Shown here: piece after piece, positions 21,960 to 31,856 of the stretch
How positions within the stretch are numbered: the first letter of the stretch is position 1
How the letters are laid out: every line of letters starts with the position of its first letter
DNA from: Periconia sp. R9002
Taxonomy: Eukaryota; Ascomycota; Dothideomycetes; Pleosporales; Periconiaceae
Direction of reading: 5' to 3'
Assembly (NCBI GenBank): GCA_023627715.1
Contig: JAMAHW010000013.1
Location: 434,001 to 498,000, forward strand
Length of the DNA: 64,000 nucleotides
Notes under the pieces: model-generated
The model's database searches: none
Told to the model about the DNA's origin: nothing
The model's input: only the letters and a program-made list of their open reading frames with translations
Program-made: the position numbers and the translations under genes

Positions 21960-22154
21960 CTGCCCACCACAATAAAGTCTCGCTCCTCTCCTCGCCCTCT
22001 TCCCTTTCTTCCCATCATACCACCAGAGATACCCCAATCCATCCACCCCACCCAACAACTACCCATCTAATTAATCCGTCTGCTTTCTCCTCTTCTTTTG
22101 TTATTTGATACCCCATCCACCCTCTCAATTCACTCGACACACACCTGCAACACA
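21960..22154 (+). promoter_or_regulatory. Pyrimidine/C-rich leader and core promoter region of the HAM1-like gene
   Basis: About 190 bp of almost uninterrupted C/T-rich sequence runs up to the start codon, including repeated CTC, CCC and CATCCA runs. CT-rich leaders of this kind precede well-expressed genes in filamentous fungi. The exact transcription start is not visible. Confidence 0.5.
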
Positions 22155-24913
22155 ATGGCAGGCGAGAAATCGGGCGTCAACGTCCCCATGAACCAGCAGC
22201 AGAAGGAGCGCGATGTCAACACCAAGCTCCAGCTCTTTGGCATCTACTCGGCTTTTGCCAATGGCAAGGTCCCCTCCAACAAGCAGATTGATGTTGCTCT
22301 CAACTCCCTTCTGGCCTCAAAGGCCCTCAACTCCCCCTCCAAGAAGCTGTCCACCGAGGGTCAGTCTCTTGTCAACGACCTAAAGCTCGTCATCGAGCAA
22401 GCAAAGAACCTGGTGCTCACCAAAAACGAGGGCAACCTCCTCCAAGACTTCATCTGGCAGACGGAGCAGGTGACGGGCGCCAACGCCCAGATCCCGGGAG
22501 CCCCAGTCGACAAGGACACCGCGCGGCAACACGGCAACGAGGCTCTGCAAGGCCTCCGCACCCTCGGCACGCTCATCATTTCAAACGGTCAGTTCAGGAA
22601 GTTGCTTTCGGACGCTACCATTTTGCTACGAGACATTGCCGGCGATGCCGCCCAGAACGCTGCCAACCGAGTCAACCCCAACGAGGATCAACTCAACCAG
22701 ATCGACCGTCCAGCAGATGATAACACCTGGCACGAGGTTCCTGATCTATCCATGCAGAATGCGAAGAATCAATTCAAGCAACGATCTCCATTTGGAAAAG
22801 ACGACGCCAACAAGGCAGCTGGCGATGTTACCCAAGCCGCCCACCCTGAAGGCACCCGAGACCCTGCTCAGGTTGCAAACCAAGGCGCATATGAGGCACA
22901 GACTGGCCAACCCACTGGTCTCGATGCGAATGCTGGTGTTCAGCAAGCTAAGCAGCAGTTGGAGGCGAATATTCCCGAAGAAGACAAGGAACGTGCCAAG
23001 GAGCGTGCTCGCGATCAGCGCGCCCGCTTGAACAACTATCTCAAAGGAAAGATGCCCCAGGAGCGACGTGAACAGACCATCTGGCGGCTAAAGAAGATGA
23101 TCGTTGAGATTCAGGGTCATCAAGATTACCAGGGCGCCATCGAAACCCTTCTTCGTTTGGCCGAGCAGTATGCTGGCCATGGAAAGAACATTGCGGCCTC
23201 GGGTAAAGAGAATGTGCAAGGTGCGCACCAGGATGATGCTCTTCAGTTGGCCGAAGCTGACCTCAAGGTGCGTATTATCTAGGTTTTTTGGGTGAAAACT
23301 CTCAGATGCTAACGGACATTAAGACTCTGCTCGAGCGCTTTGCCAACAGCACTTCCTTCGACGATTTGATCGACTCCATCAACCAGATCTACCGGGATGC
23401 CGAGCGCGACCCTGAGTTGAAGAACTGGTTCAAGAATTTGGATACCTATATTCGCAAGTGTTTGCAACAGCAAGGTTACATTCTCGAAGATCGCTCGACC
23501 GAGGAGTGGAACATACTCTACGATCAGGGTCATCAGTTGCTCCGTGGTCGTTACCGTGGACACACCGATCGCGTTGCTGATGAGTTCAAATTCCTGGGCC
23601 AGCAATTCGATGCCGATCCTCAGAACAAGGCCTTTGCCGACTCTCTCACCAAGTTGTTCAACGACTTGGGTCACGATGAGAATGGCCAGACTGTCTTCAA
23701 ACCTCATCTGGTCAAGGATCTCACCGACGTCATTATGCCCGCTTTCTTTGAGAACGTCCGCTACGTTCCTATCCCTCGCATCGAGTACAGCGACCCCATG
23801 GTTGACGCCGTTGTGGAGAACCTCGTCATCGAGGGTGATAACCTAGCTCCCAATGCGATTGAGTTTGGTTCGGACAACTATTGGCGTTGGGGCCGCAAGC
23901 ACATCTCTAGCAGGAACAAGAACAAGGTCATGCTCTCCGTGTCTGGCGTCCAGATGGACATCAAAGATGTTTCCTACTACGTCAAGAGGAAGCAGGGCTT
24001 CCCTGCCATCACTGACAAGGGTGTCATGGATGTTTTCATGGGGGGCTCTGGCTTCAGCTTCAAGGTTGAGATGGAGAATGCCGACAAGGGCGACGACATC
24101 CATTACTTCAAGATCAACAAGGTTTCGACTGATATCCAGAACCTTTCCATCAAGGTGAAGAAGAGCAATCACAAGCTCCTGTTCAGTTTGTTTAAGCCCC
24201 TCTTGCTCAAGGTCATGCGCCCCGTCATTCAGCGTGTGTTGGAGAAGCAGATCAAGGACAATGTTAACCAGCTTGATGCTCTTCTCTACGACATCAAGAA
24301 GGAGGCAGACAAGGCTGCGGAGAGCGCGAAGCGCAACCCTGATCCTCAGAACATCCAGAACATCTACCAACGCTATGCTTCTGCTGCCAACCAGCGCATT
24401 ATGCAAGGCAAGCAGAAGGCTGCTCGTGTCCAAGAACGTGCCAAGGACACGCACGTCAATGTGGCTGTTACTCAGCACGACAGCATGTTCAAGAACATTT
24501 CTCTACCGGGTGGCATCAGCAGCAAGGCTACCGAGTACAAGGATCTTGCTGCCAAAGGTGACAAGTGGGAGAGCCCTGTCTTCAGCATTGGCTCTGCAAA
24601 GGAGTCCTCTAGCGTACCCAAGATTGCTCCCATTACCCGCAAGCCCCATGGCCGTCCCGAAGGCTACCACTCTGATCCTCACACTGGAGCTGGAATTGGT
24701 TCCGGAACCACTCACGGTCAAGGCCTTGCCAACCAAATGGATGGTGCCTTCAATCCCAACAGCGGTGCTGGTGCTCAAACCACTCTACCACTTCAGCAGG
24801 GCACTGCCCCCGGATCCATCAACCCAGCTAACCCCGGTGTTCCTGGTCAAGGCCAGCAACAGTTCAACACCCAACTCGGTTTGAACAACCCTGTGCTCCG
24901 CGGTGATGTGTAA
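22155..24913 (+). CDS. HAM1-like protein (HAM1-like N-terminal and C-terminal domains, 900 aa)
   Basis: Two exons (22155-23267 and 23324-24913) encode 900 residues. The N-terminal part (DVNTKLQLFGIYSAFANGKV) and a helical region match what I know as the HAM1-like N domain. The C-terminal half (DVIMPAFFENVRYVPIPRIE, KVMLSVSGVQMDIKDVSYY, LLLKVMRPVIQRVLE) matches the HAM1 C domain, formerly a DUF, which is thought to resemble BPI-type lipid-binding folds. The tail is Gly/Gln/Pro-rich. The family is fungal and linked by name to hyphal anastomosis; a lipid-binding or membrane-contact role is inference. The intron was placed at 23268-23323 because GCTAAC lies just before the ATTAAG acceptor. A closer acceptor (CTCAG, 38-nt intron) would keep the frame and add MLTDIK. 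The ATG lies after a CT-rich leader (ACACAATGGC). Confidence 0.88.
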
Positions 24914-26095
24914 ACGACGGATTTAATGTGCTTCCTTTTGCATGATATGATCGCATGGATGGAGGTCATGAGTCACGACTCTTTGCTTTCGATTTTTGTA
25001 CGAATGATACCACAGTTTGAGGCAGTTTTTGTTTAATTCATACGAGTGAATGTGGCTGGTGCCCGTAATGTGGATGTTGGGCAGGGGAAGGAAAATACAA
25101 AATGTAATTGTAGCTTTTCTATTCAAGAAACAAGTCACTACTTCACAAAAAGAACCCATGGACCTGTGCTTAATCAACTGGTGTTTTGTGATTCCCCGCT
25201 CCTGGCCATGCATCGTAATGCATGCATGGTTGTACCCACCTAGGCAAGTGCACATTGAATTGCTTCGTGTACTGGGAAATATATTTGTTTTGAATACAGG
25301 GTGGGTGACGACGTTGCCCTACGCTATGTCGAATGTAGGTGAATGTCACCGTAGAGACCAATGCGTTACGCCCCCCGATAATTAAGAAAGGGGATGCGTC
25401 AAGTAGGCTATGCAGCTAAGAGGGCCTCAGTGACGAATATTTGTGAGTTTTGTGATCAGAAGACAACGCTCGGTCTGACATATCAAAATACACATATAGG
25501 TAGGTAGCTGGTCGGCTCCGCGGCGAATCTGTAGGTAGCGATGGTTGAGGGCAATAACAGGGCGGCAACAGGTGAAATCAGGTAGGCGCGGGCATATATA
25601 TATGCCCTGCTACCTAGTGGAGCAAACACACAGAGGTCATGTGACTGGGGTACAACCAACAGAATCCGCGCTCACGGACATGTCACTAGACCGTACCGAA
25701 TGCGGTCGGATTTGAGACATGGTCCGACTAGCCTCCGCCGAAAAGGTCCGGATATTGTTACTTTACGCCCCATCACCATTTCGGACCCGATCATATCATC
25801 AGAACGTCAACTAAGGAGATGGCTGGTGGCTTCAGGGTATCTCCAAGAATTTGGAGCATGGCTTCTTTTTTTAGGTTAGTAGTTAGTTGGTGCTGTTGCG
25901 ACATGGGGAAAGAAGACAGCTAGGTAGTGAGTCGCACGAGAGAGAAGTAGCCCCCAAGGCAATTCATGAATATAAAGAGGAACCGCTTTCTTTCAATTGA
26001 TCCTTGACTTCAATTCAATACGCAAAGCTTCTCACGATACAAACACATACACACGCAAACTCATAACCCTCGATTGACAACCCACGACCTTCAAG
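24914..26095. other. Intergenic between HAM1-like and methyltransferase genes
   Basis: No gene is seen. It holds TAGGTAGGTAG at 25497-25507, TATATATATG near 25594-25603 and, close to the methyltransferase start, a TATA box. Confidence 0.55.
25971..25977 (+). promoter_or_regulatory. TATA box (TATAAAG) of the methyltransferase gene
   Basis: TATAAAG lies 119 bp upstream of the start codon. A CA-rich leader lies between them. Spacing fits a TATA-driven promoter with a leader of roughly 80-90 nt. Confidence 0.5.
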
Positions 26096-26974
26096 ATGAA
26101 CATCTCCCACAACTCCGTTCCTCCCCAAGCCCTCCGCCTCATCAGCGGAGCAGCAAAAGTCACCACCTACGAATCCACAGGCGGGCAAGTGACGCAGCAA
26201 TTCGCCCGGCACAATCTCAACCTCATCCCTTCCATCGCCGCGGGCTCCATCATCCACGACAACGCGTGCGGTTCAGGAACGGTATCCCGTATCATCCACT
26301 CCAACCCCAACACCCCAAAAGACGCCATCCAAATCCAAGCCACGGACGTCGACCAGCCCTTCCTCGACAAGCTCGCGGAGGATGCCAGTTCCAACTCGTG
26401 GCCCGTAACCGCCACCAACCAGCGCGGCGAGAGTCTGTCCTTCGCCGACGACACCTTCACGCACTCCATCACTAACATCGGCGTCATCTTCTTCACCGGC
26501 GCAGGCCTCGACGGCGTAAAGGAGATCTACCGCACGCTCAAGCCAGGCGGCACCGCCATCGTGAACTGCTGGCAGTCCGTCTCGTGGCAGCCCGCCATCT
26601 TCGCCGTGCACGCTCACTTCCGCTCCAAGCACCCCTTCCCGGCTCCGACGACCAGCTGGATTGACGGCAAGCACATCCGTCAAGTGATGATTGACGCCGG
26701 GTTCGCCCAGGAGAAGATGAAGGTTGACTCGAGTGAAGCGTGGGTGAAGGTGGGCGGTGGTGCTGAAGGGTTCAGGGTGTGGGTGGAGAAGACGTGGGCT
26801 TATCTCGCGGGGATTGCGGGCTGGTTCCCGGACGATGAAGAGAATTGGGATGAGGAGGTGGATATGTTGGCTAAGGTGCTGAAGTCGCTTGGAGAGGAGA
26901 AGGGGGTCAAGGTCGTTGGCGAGGACGAGGTGTGGTTGCGGGCTAGTCAGTGGGTGGTTGTTGCCGAGAAGTAG
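26096..26974 (+). CDS. Class I SAM-dependent methyltransferase (292 aa, intronless)
   Basis: This single-exon methyltransferase probably acts on a small molecule. The first motif is IIHDNACGSGTVSRII (residues about 52-67), where the acidic strand end and GxGxxS loop bind S-adenosylmethionine. IQATDVDQPFLDKL is motif II. The post-I/III region includes the FADDTFTHSITNIGVIFF strand and EIYRTLKPGGTAIVNCW, the standard loop before strand 5. The C-terminal 130 residues form a lid (WIDGKHIRQVMIDAGF) seen in fungal UbiE/Erg6-like and LaeA-like methyltransferases. The substrate is unknown. It stands alone: no polyketide or peptide synthase, P450 or transporter is next to it, so a biosynthetic cluster is not supported. 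Its GC-rich codon choice contrasts with the flanks but is normal for an intronless gene. Confidence 0.85.
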   Translation: MNISHNSVPPQALRLISGAAKVTTYESTGGQVTQQFARHNLNLIPSIAAGSIIHDNACGSGTVSRIIHSNPNTPKDAIQIQATDVDQPFLDKLAEDASSNSWPVTATNQRGESLSFADDTFTHSITNIGVIFFTGAGLDGVKEIYRTLKPGGTAIVNCWQSVSWQPAIFAVHAHFRSKHPFPAPTTSWIDGKHIRQVMIDAGFAQEKMKVDSSEAWVKVGGGAEGFRVWVEKTWAYLAGIAGWFPDDEENWDEEVDMLAKVLKSLGEEKGVKVVGEDEVWLRASQWVVVAEK

Positions 26975-27284
26975 GTGTGTGTACGGTTGGTTGGGCATGT
27001 GGTTTGAACAATGCAACCTTTAACCTCGGGATGGGTGGTCATGATGGTGTAAGTTTATTCAATACTCAGTCATGATGGCAAGAGGCTATTGAGGAAAATA
27101 AAACTTGGAAAGTGCTTTTGTCCCTCAAACAATCTCAACAGTATATAATTCGACCAGTGCAACTCATACATTCTGTTCATGCCCTTTGTGTTTCCAATTT
27201 CGCTATTCGTACTCGAAAACCTATAACACCTAAACCATATCATACAGAGCGGGCAAAAAACATATAAAAAGTTCCATCTCAACC
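26975..27284. other. Convergent 3' regions
   Basis: The methyltransferase gene (plus) and the coiled-coil gene (minus) converge. No gene is seen. Confidence 0.5.
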
Positions 27285-28526
27285 TCAACTCATCAAGCCT
27301 TGCACTTGCTCATTGCTCAAATTACTCTGTCGACCCTTCATACCCGGTCTCGCATTCGAGGCTCTTTTAGCGGATGAAGTCTTTCCTGACCTTGATGATG
27401 TACTCGCCTCAGCAGCCTTTTGGCTTTCAATCGCGGCCTCGGCCTCAATATTCTTCACCGCCTTTGAAATGGCGAGACTGTACCCCCCGAACCATTCACC
27501 CCAGGACTTCCCACCGTTCTCCCTGGCGTCCCTGCTCCCTTCCGCAGGCGGAGCCGATGCCTTTCTCGACGTAGCCTTGGGCGCTGGTTTGGAGGCATCT
27601 GGGGGTGTAGAAGTACGTGACGCCTGTGCCGCACGACGTTGGTCGAGAAACGATTTGGCTACGTTCTGGGCAGCCGAAACGCCGTTCTGGATACTCTTCA
27701 CGTCGTCCATGGATAGTGTAGCGGGCAGTGGGATCCGATAACTTCCGCTTAGCGTGACTTGTCTATCTCCTGTAGTCACCGTGCGGCTGCCATCTCGTGG
27801 GACTTCCTCCACGTACTCGGTGTCCTCTGAAGTGGATCGCTTTGTGCGTGGTCGAGTACGGGGCTGATACAGCATGAGGTCACGCCGGGCATCTTCCAGT
27901 TCATCCTCGAGACGCGTGAGCTCTTCATCTGCAAGCTCTTCTTCATTGTCAACCGGGGTAGGGGTATTGGTGGATGCGAGGGTGGGAACTTGAGCAGCAG
28001 AACTTCCCTTGCGGCCTTTGCCGCGGCGACGTGGAGAGCGGCCAGTGCGAACTTCAGCGGAGGAGTACAGCTCCTCGACTTTGGCTTCTAGCCCACGGAC
28101 GCGAGATTTGAGGGCTTCTAGTTCGGCAGCAGCAGCAGATGACGATGTGGAATTGACGTTCGTAGCCGTGGCAGCCGTAGTAGCAGCACTCTTTTCAGGA
28201 GCGGGCTCTCTGTTCAGCTTCCTAGGTTTTCTTTTGGGGCGACTTGCGCCGGCAGCTTCACTTCCCTTTTCATCGTTCTTTGCTGGCGTTTTGTCATTCA
28301 TCTTCTTGTCTGCTGCGGCTGGAACAGCAGCACTTTTGGAATTAATTGCTGGGGTGGATGATGCTTCCTTCTTTCCAGTGTGCTCATTTTCTAGAATAAT
28401 TCCTCCCGCAGACCCAGATCTCCCAATGCCAGTTTGCTGGGGTTGAGTGGCAGCTTTCCTGGATCTTGCTTGTTTGGGCTGTGACGTAGCTGGCTTCGGG
28501 CCGGGAGATTGTGATCCCGACGGCAT
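27285..28526 (-). CDS. Coiled-coil, low-complexity protein of unknown function (413 aa)
   Basis: This intronless gene reads from MPSGSQSPGPKPATSQ. An in-frame ATG at 28637 would add 37 hydrophobic residues that look like translated leader. The N-terminal third is Ala/Ser/Pro/Lys-rich and disordered, with a basic patch (SRPKRKPRKLNRE) that could act as a nuclear signal. A short coiled coil (AAELEALKSRVRGLEAKVEEL) and an acidic helix (EELADEELTRLEDELEDARR) follow. Then comes a more ordered block with TVTTGDRQVTLSGSYRIPL and SMDDVKSIQNGVSAAQNVA, and near the end WGEWFGGYSLAISKAVKNIE. The ordered blocks suggest a conserved fungal protein; I cannot name it. An inverted repeat sits about 130 bp upstream of its start. 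Confidence 0.7.
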   Translation of the reverse strand: MPSGSQSPGPKPATSQPKQARSRKAATQPQQTGIGRSGSAGGIILENEHTGKKEASSTPAINSKSAAVPAAADKKMNDKTPAKNDEKGSEAAGASRPKRKPRKLNREPAPEKSAATTAATATNVNSTSSSAAAAELEALKSRVRGLEAKVEELYSSAEVRTGRSPRRRGKGRKGSSAAQVPTLASTNTPTPVDNEEELADEELTRLEDELEDARRDLMLYQPRTRPRTKRSTSEDTEYVEEVPRDGSRTVTTGDRQVTLSGSYRIPLPATLSMDDVKSIQNGVSAAQNVAKSFLDQRRAAQASRTSTPPDASKPAPKATSRKASAPPAEGSRDARENGGKSWGEWFGGYSLAISKAVKNIEAEAAIESQKAAEASTSSRSGKTSSAKRASNARPGMKGRQSNLSNEQVQGLMS

Positions 28527-29504
28527 ACTAGAAGTTATAAAGCCAATTCCACGGAATGAGGCAGCGACGGTGAATATGAAGGAAAAAGAGCTACCTCTAA
28601 TCAAAGCAAGAAATGGGGATTCAAAAGGAGTCGTCAAGCTATCAATGGAGGGCCGGTACCTGAGTAGGTACCCTACTTGACGTATGAGGGGGCAAACTGC
28701 TGGGATAGGATGGGAGCGCTAGACTATATTAGGTTGAGATCTCCATTGATCTCAAACCGTTGGTATCGAGACGACTGCGGTGTCACTTGTTCAGACCGAA
28801 GACTACTTCGTGTGATCTATTTTCATACTCGTTGAAAAGCAACGGGATCACAAGACATGCCTTTGTGCACAGTCTCTGGTTGAATTTTCGTATAAAAGCA
28901 TACTGTCGACTGCACATACACGCATGCAAACTTGGAATGCAGTTAGAGGTGATCAAAGGACAGTGGAGTAAACGAACCCATTCAGCAATCTACCTTGAAT
29001 AGATACATGCCCGAGCAGAAAATGTCTATTGCAGAAACGAACAATACACCCGCTCGTCACCTAGCGAATCCCGCAAACACGCAACTTTCCACGAACAGAG
29101 TCAGCCAGGATTGTATAACACCAACCCCAAGCACCATGCTTCCGAGTCCCTGGACAATCGAAGAAATCATAACTTTTGGCAGGAGGGGAGAAAAGATGTA
29201 CGGCCATGCTCGGACAGGGGCGTAAAGAGATGAAAGGAAAGGTCGTAGGAGATGTGTTAGCCACGAAGGAAATCATTCGTGACGCGCCATGAAAGAGTGA
29301 ATCGTTTTCATCAGGCGTGACATATCGCATCGCAATGAGAACCAGTGTAAACCAAATGCCCGAACATGCTTCATGGCAGAGTATGTGCAGGAGATGCGAC
29401 AGAACAGATCGCTGCACGACAAGACTAGCAAATGCAGGACCTCGTTGAAACAGAGTTTTGCAAGCAAGTTAGGAAGCAAGAGGCACGACAGCCAAATGCA
29501 AGAT
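28527..29504. other. Intergenic between two minus-strand genes
   Basis: This contains the promoter of the coiled-coil gene and the 3' region of the eIF4B-like gene. No further gene is seen. Confidence 0.55.
28655..28672. promoter_or_regulatory. Perfect inverted repeat GGTACCT-N4-AGGTACC
   Basis: Seven-base perfect arms are separated by GAGT. It lies 129-146 bp upstream of the coiled-coil gene's start. It could be a dimeric transcription-factor site; no factor is assigned. Confidence 0.4.
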
Positions 29505-31514
29505 CTAGGACGCGATGGCGCGCGAGGGTCCACCACGACGGTTGCCTCGAGTGTTTTTCCCTGGCTTTGTGACAGTACTCCAGCCATCATCATCCATCTT
29601 CTCAGTCGTGGAGGCACCTGAAGCTGCAGGGGTGTTGGACTTCCGTCGCCAGGCACCTTCGATCTTAGGATCGCGTACTATCTCTTTAGGCTTCACGGCC
29701 TTGTCGTCGACAATGTTACCGTTCGCAGGTGCATCAGGGGCGTCTTCTTCAGGGATCGCATCGCCTTCCTCTCCCACACGCTGCAGTATCTCGAAATTCG
29801 ACCGCTGCTTCTCCTCAGTAGTCTTCTCGTCGGATTTTTCACCAGCCTTTTCGCCGGCAGCAGCCTTCTCAGCGACCTCCTTTGCTTTCTTCTCTTCGCG
29901 TGCTTTTTCATCTGCCTCCTTCTTTTGACGTAAAGCCAAAGCCTTCTTCTCTTCCACCTCCCTCTCACGAGCGGCAGTATCGATAGGTCGTGCTGCACCG
30001 AACGGATTAGCCCTAGAGCTAGTCTCGGAAGAAGCTGTGAGAGGTGCAGGTTCGGCCTCAGAGACGGTCCGCTTTTGAAGATTCAATTTCGGCCTCGTGG
30101 CTGGGGCAGCGGTCTGAGGAGCAGGCGATGAAGGGGTGCTGACATCGGGAGTGGCTAATGGAGATTTTGTAGCAGTATCGGGTCGCATCTTAGACCTCCA
30201 TTGGTTGTCCAATTCAGGGGCAGTGGGCTGGCGCTCCACATGGGGACGTTCCTGGAATTCGCGACGTGGAGGGCGAGATCCATCATTTGATCGACCCTCG
30301 CCCCAAGCGGGGGATTGGCGACGCTCACGTGGGGGGCCATCATTGCTACGAATCCTGCCACCTTCCCTTGGGGGCCCAGCAGGTGCAGCGGCTGGGGAAA
30401 GGGGGCCTTTTCGCTCCCAGTTCCCGAAATCACGTTCCTTTCCATCACTAGAGAAAGGTGGGGGGCGTCGGCGATCTCCGCCGCGCTCGCTTCCAGCGTC
30501 GTTTCCGGCATCAAACTGGCGATAGCCTCCTCGATCAGATGTGCGGCGCTGTCCGGGAAGGTCAGGAAGGGGACCCTTTCGAGTCCAGTCGACAGTCGAC
30601 ATGTCCTTGGAACCTTCAGGGCGGTCCTTGGCTAGCATTTCGTCAGTAACATGTGCATGCTATACGGAAACTTTGCGACTTACGTGGGTCGGCGACACTG
30701 ACCCTGACATTTCTGCCCTGGAATGGTGTGCCGGATAGCTCCAACGCCTTTTTCAAGCCGTCAAGAGTGCTGAACTCGACGTATCCGAAACCTTTCGGCT
30801 TCCTCTCTAGCTTGTCTTCGACGATGCGCACATGTGCGACATCACATCCGCTGAAGAAATCCTGAACGTCGCCCTCTGTAGCATCAAAAGACAAGTTGCC
30901 CAGATGCGCAGTATACGGAGGCTTCGAAGGGAGGGGCAGTTGCTCGCGAACTGCGTAGCCACGGTCGGCTGCTGAGAGTCAACAAATGTCATGTAGCATA
31001 TCTAGGAATTGGACCCACCAAATCCGCCGGCGCGGTCGTTGCCAAACCCACCACCACCTCCTCCTCCAGAGTTGAATCCGCGTCTTTCGCCTCCATATCC
31101 AGCACCTCCACCTCCACCTCCAGCTTCGCGTCGTTAGTAATCGTGCAATATAAATTTGGGGTAGAGAATTTTACCGGAGCCTGCGAACACGTTAGTTTAA
31201 TACAATTTGTTCTAGTGCGGGGTACACTTACTGCCTACGGGCATATCCTCCATTTCATCAGCCCATGATCCGAGTGCTGTAAATCAGTCAGTTGCTGCTG
31301 TCAATGAGGGGCAATGCCGGGCGCGCATACTTTGATCGCCCAGAAAGTCCCCGAGGGACATCTTCTGTTGGCCTTTCTTGGCGGGAGCTGCAATTCACAG
31401 TTAGCCACGGTGTTTTTCGAATCCGCGCCGCGTCCACACGGCATCGCAGCAAGGCTCGCGGGCATTGTGCGTGCGTGTGGCGAGCGCTCCTCACGAAAGG
31501 GCCTGCATACCCAT
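29505..31514 (-). CDS. eIF4B-like translation initiation factor with one RRM (about 543 aa, seven exons)
   Basis: This stimulates eIF4A-dependent mRNA unwinding in the family. Exons are 31514-31511 (ATGG only), 31387-31331, 31276-31232, 31180-31175 (6 nt), 31123-31019, 30971-30684 and 30631-29505; every junction keeps one frame. The N-terminus MAPAKKGQQKMSLGDFLGDQ followed by LGSWADEMEDMPVG is the conserved start of fungal eIF4B relatives (S. pombe Sce3, yeast Tif3). A Gly-rich linker leads to an RRM: RNP2-like AHLGNLSFD, RNP1 KGFGYVEF, and a final strand NVRVSVADP. The rest is RDG/Pro-rich repeats (DWTRKGPLPD, NWERKGPLSP) and a long Lys/Glu-rich helix (REVEEKKALALRQKKEADEK). It ends in DGWSTVTKPGKNTRGNRRGG. 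The 6-nt exon lies between two 51-nt introns, each with its own TACTAAC/CTAAC branch site. Skipping it also preserves the frame. Confidence 0.9.
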
Positions 31515-31856
31515 GATTGCGGTTGAGCAGTCAACGCGCTCTCGAAGATGGCGCGTTGGCTAAGTAAAGACCGAGAGCTGTTTCTGCTCTCAGGGTGCGT
31601 CGTTCTACTGAGTGTTGTTAGAATCGTCGAATCGTTGGTGGTGTGGTCAAGCCCAGAAGGTGACCGAGCCTTGAGAGGAAAAATGGCGGGTCGGGCTTGA
31701 AGTGCGGTTTTAGCGCAGTGTGTGGATTACCTAACCCACATTGGGAGGGGAGAGGAACGGATCTCCACCCCCCAGACTTTTCGCATCCGCCAACACGTCA
31801 ACACTGCATTGGATTGCTTGTATCCCTGTCTTCGTTTTTTTCTCCATGAGGAAAAA
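31515..31856. other. Divergent promoter region, eIF4B-like and membrane-protein genes
   Basis: The 342 bp lie between divergent start codons and should contain both promoters. No gene is seen. Confidence 0.55.

Larger units (their letters stand above)
17555..22154. other. 4.6-kb gene-free interval upstream of the HAM1-like gene
   Basis: This is the longest stretch without a recognisable gene. Frames of 60-143 codons occur on both strands, but their composition is arbitrary and no splicing scheme links them to a known domain. It contains an AG microsatellite (17945-17961), a G-rich plus strand at about 19660-20060 and a long pyrimidine-rich leader before the HAM1-like start. It could hold a large promoter, a non-coding transcript or a degenerate gene; I cannot separate these. 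Confidence 0.5.

Noticed and set aside
23843..24478. 211-codon minus-strand frame
   Set aside because: It is a shadow of the HAM1-like coding exon; codon bias of the sense strand keeps the antisense open.
26096..26974. Secondary-metabolite cluster around the methyltransferase
   Set aside because: No synthase, P450, transporter or pathway regulator is adjacent; flanks are unrelated genes.
27313..28446. Plus-strand frames of 142-145 codons rich in Ala, Ser and Leu
   Set aside because: They are antisense to the low-complexity coiled-coil gene; the Ala/Ser/Pro bias generates them.
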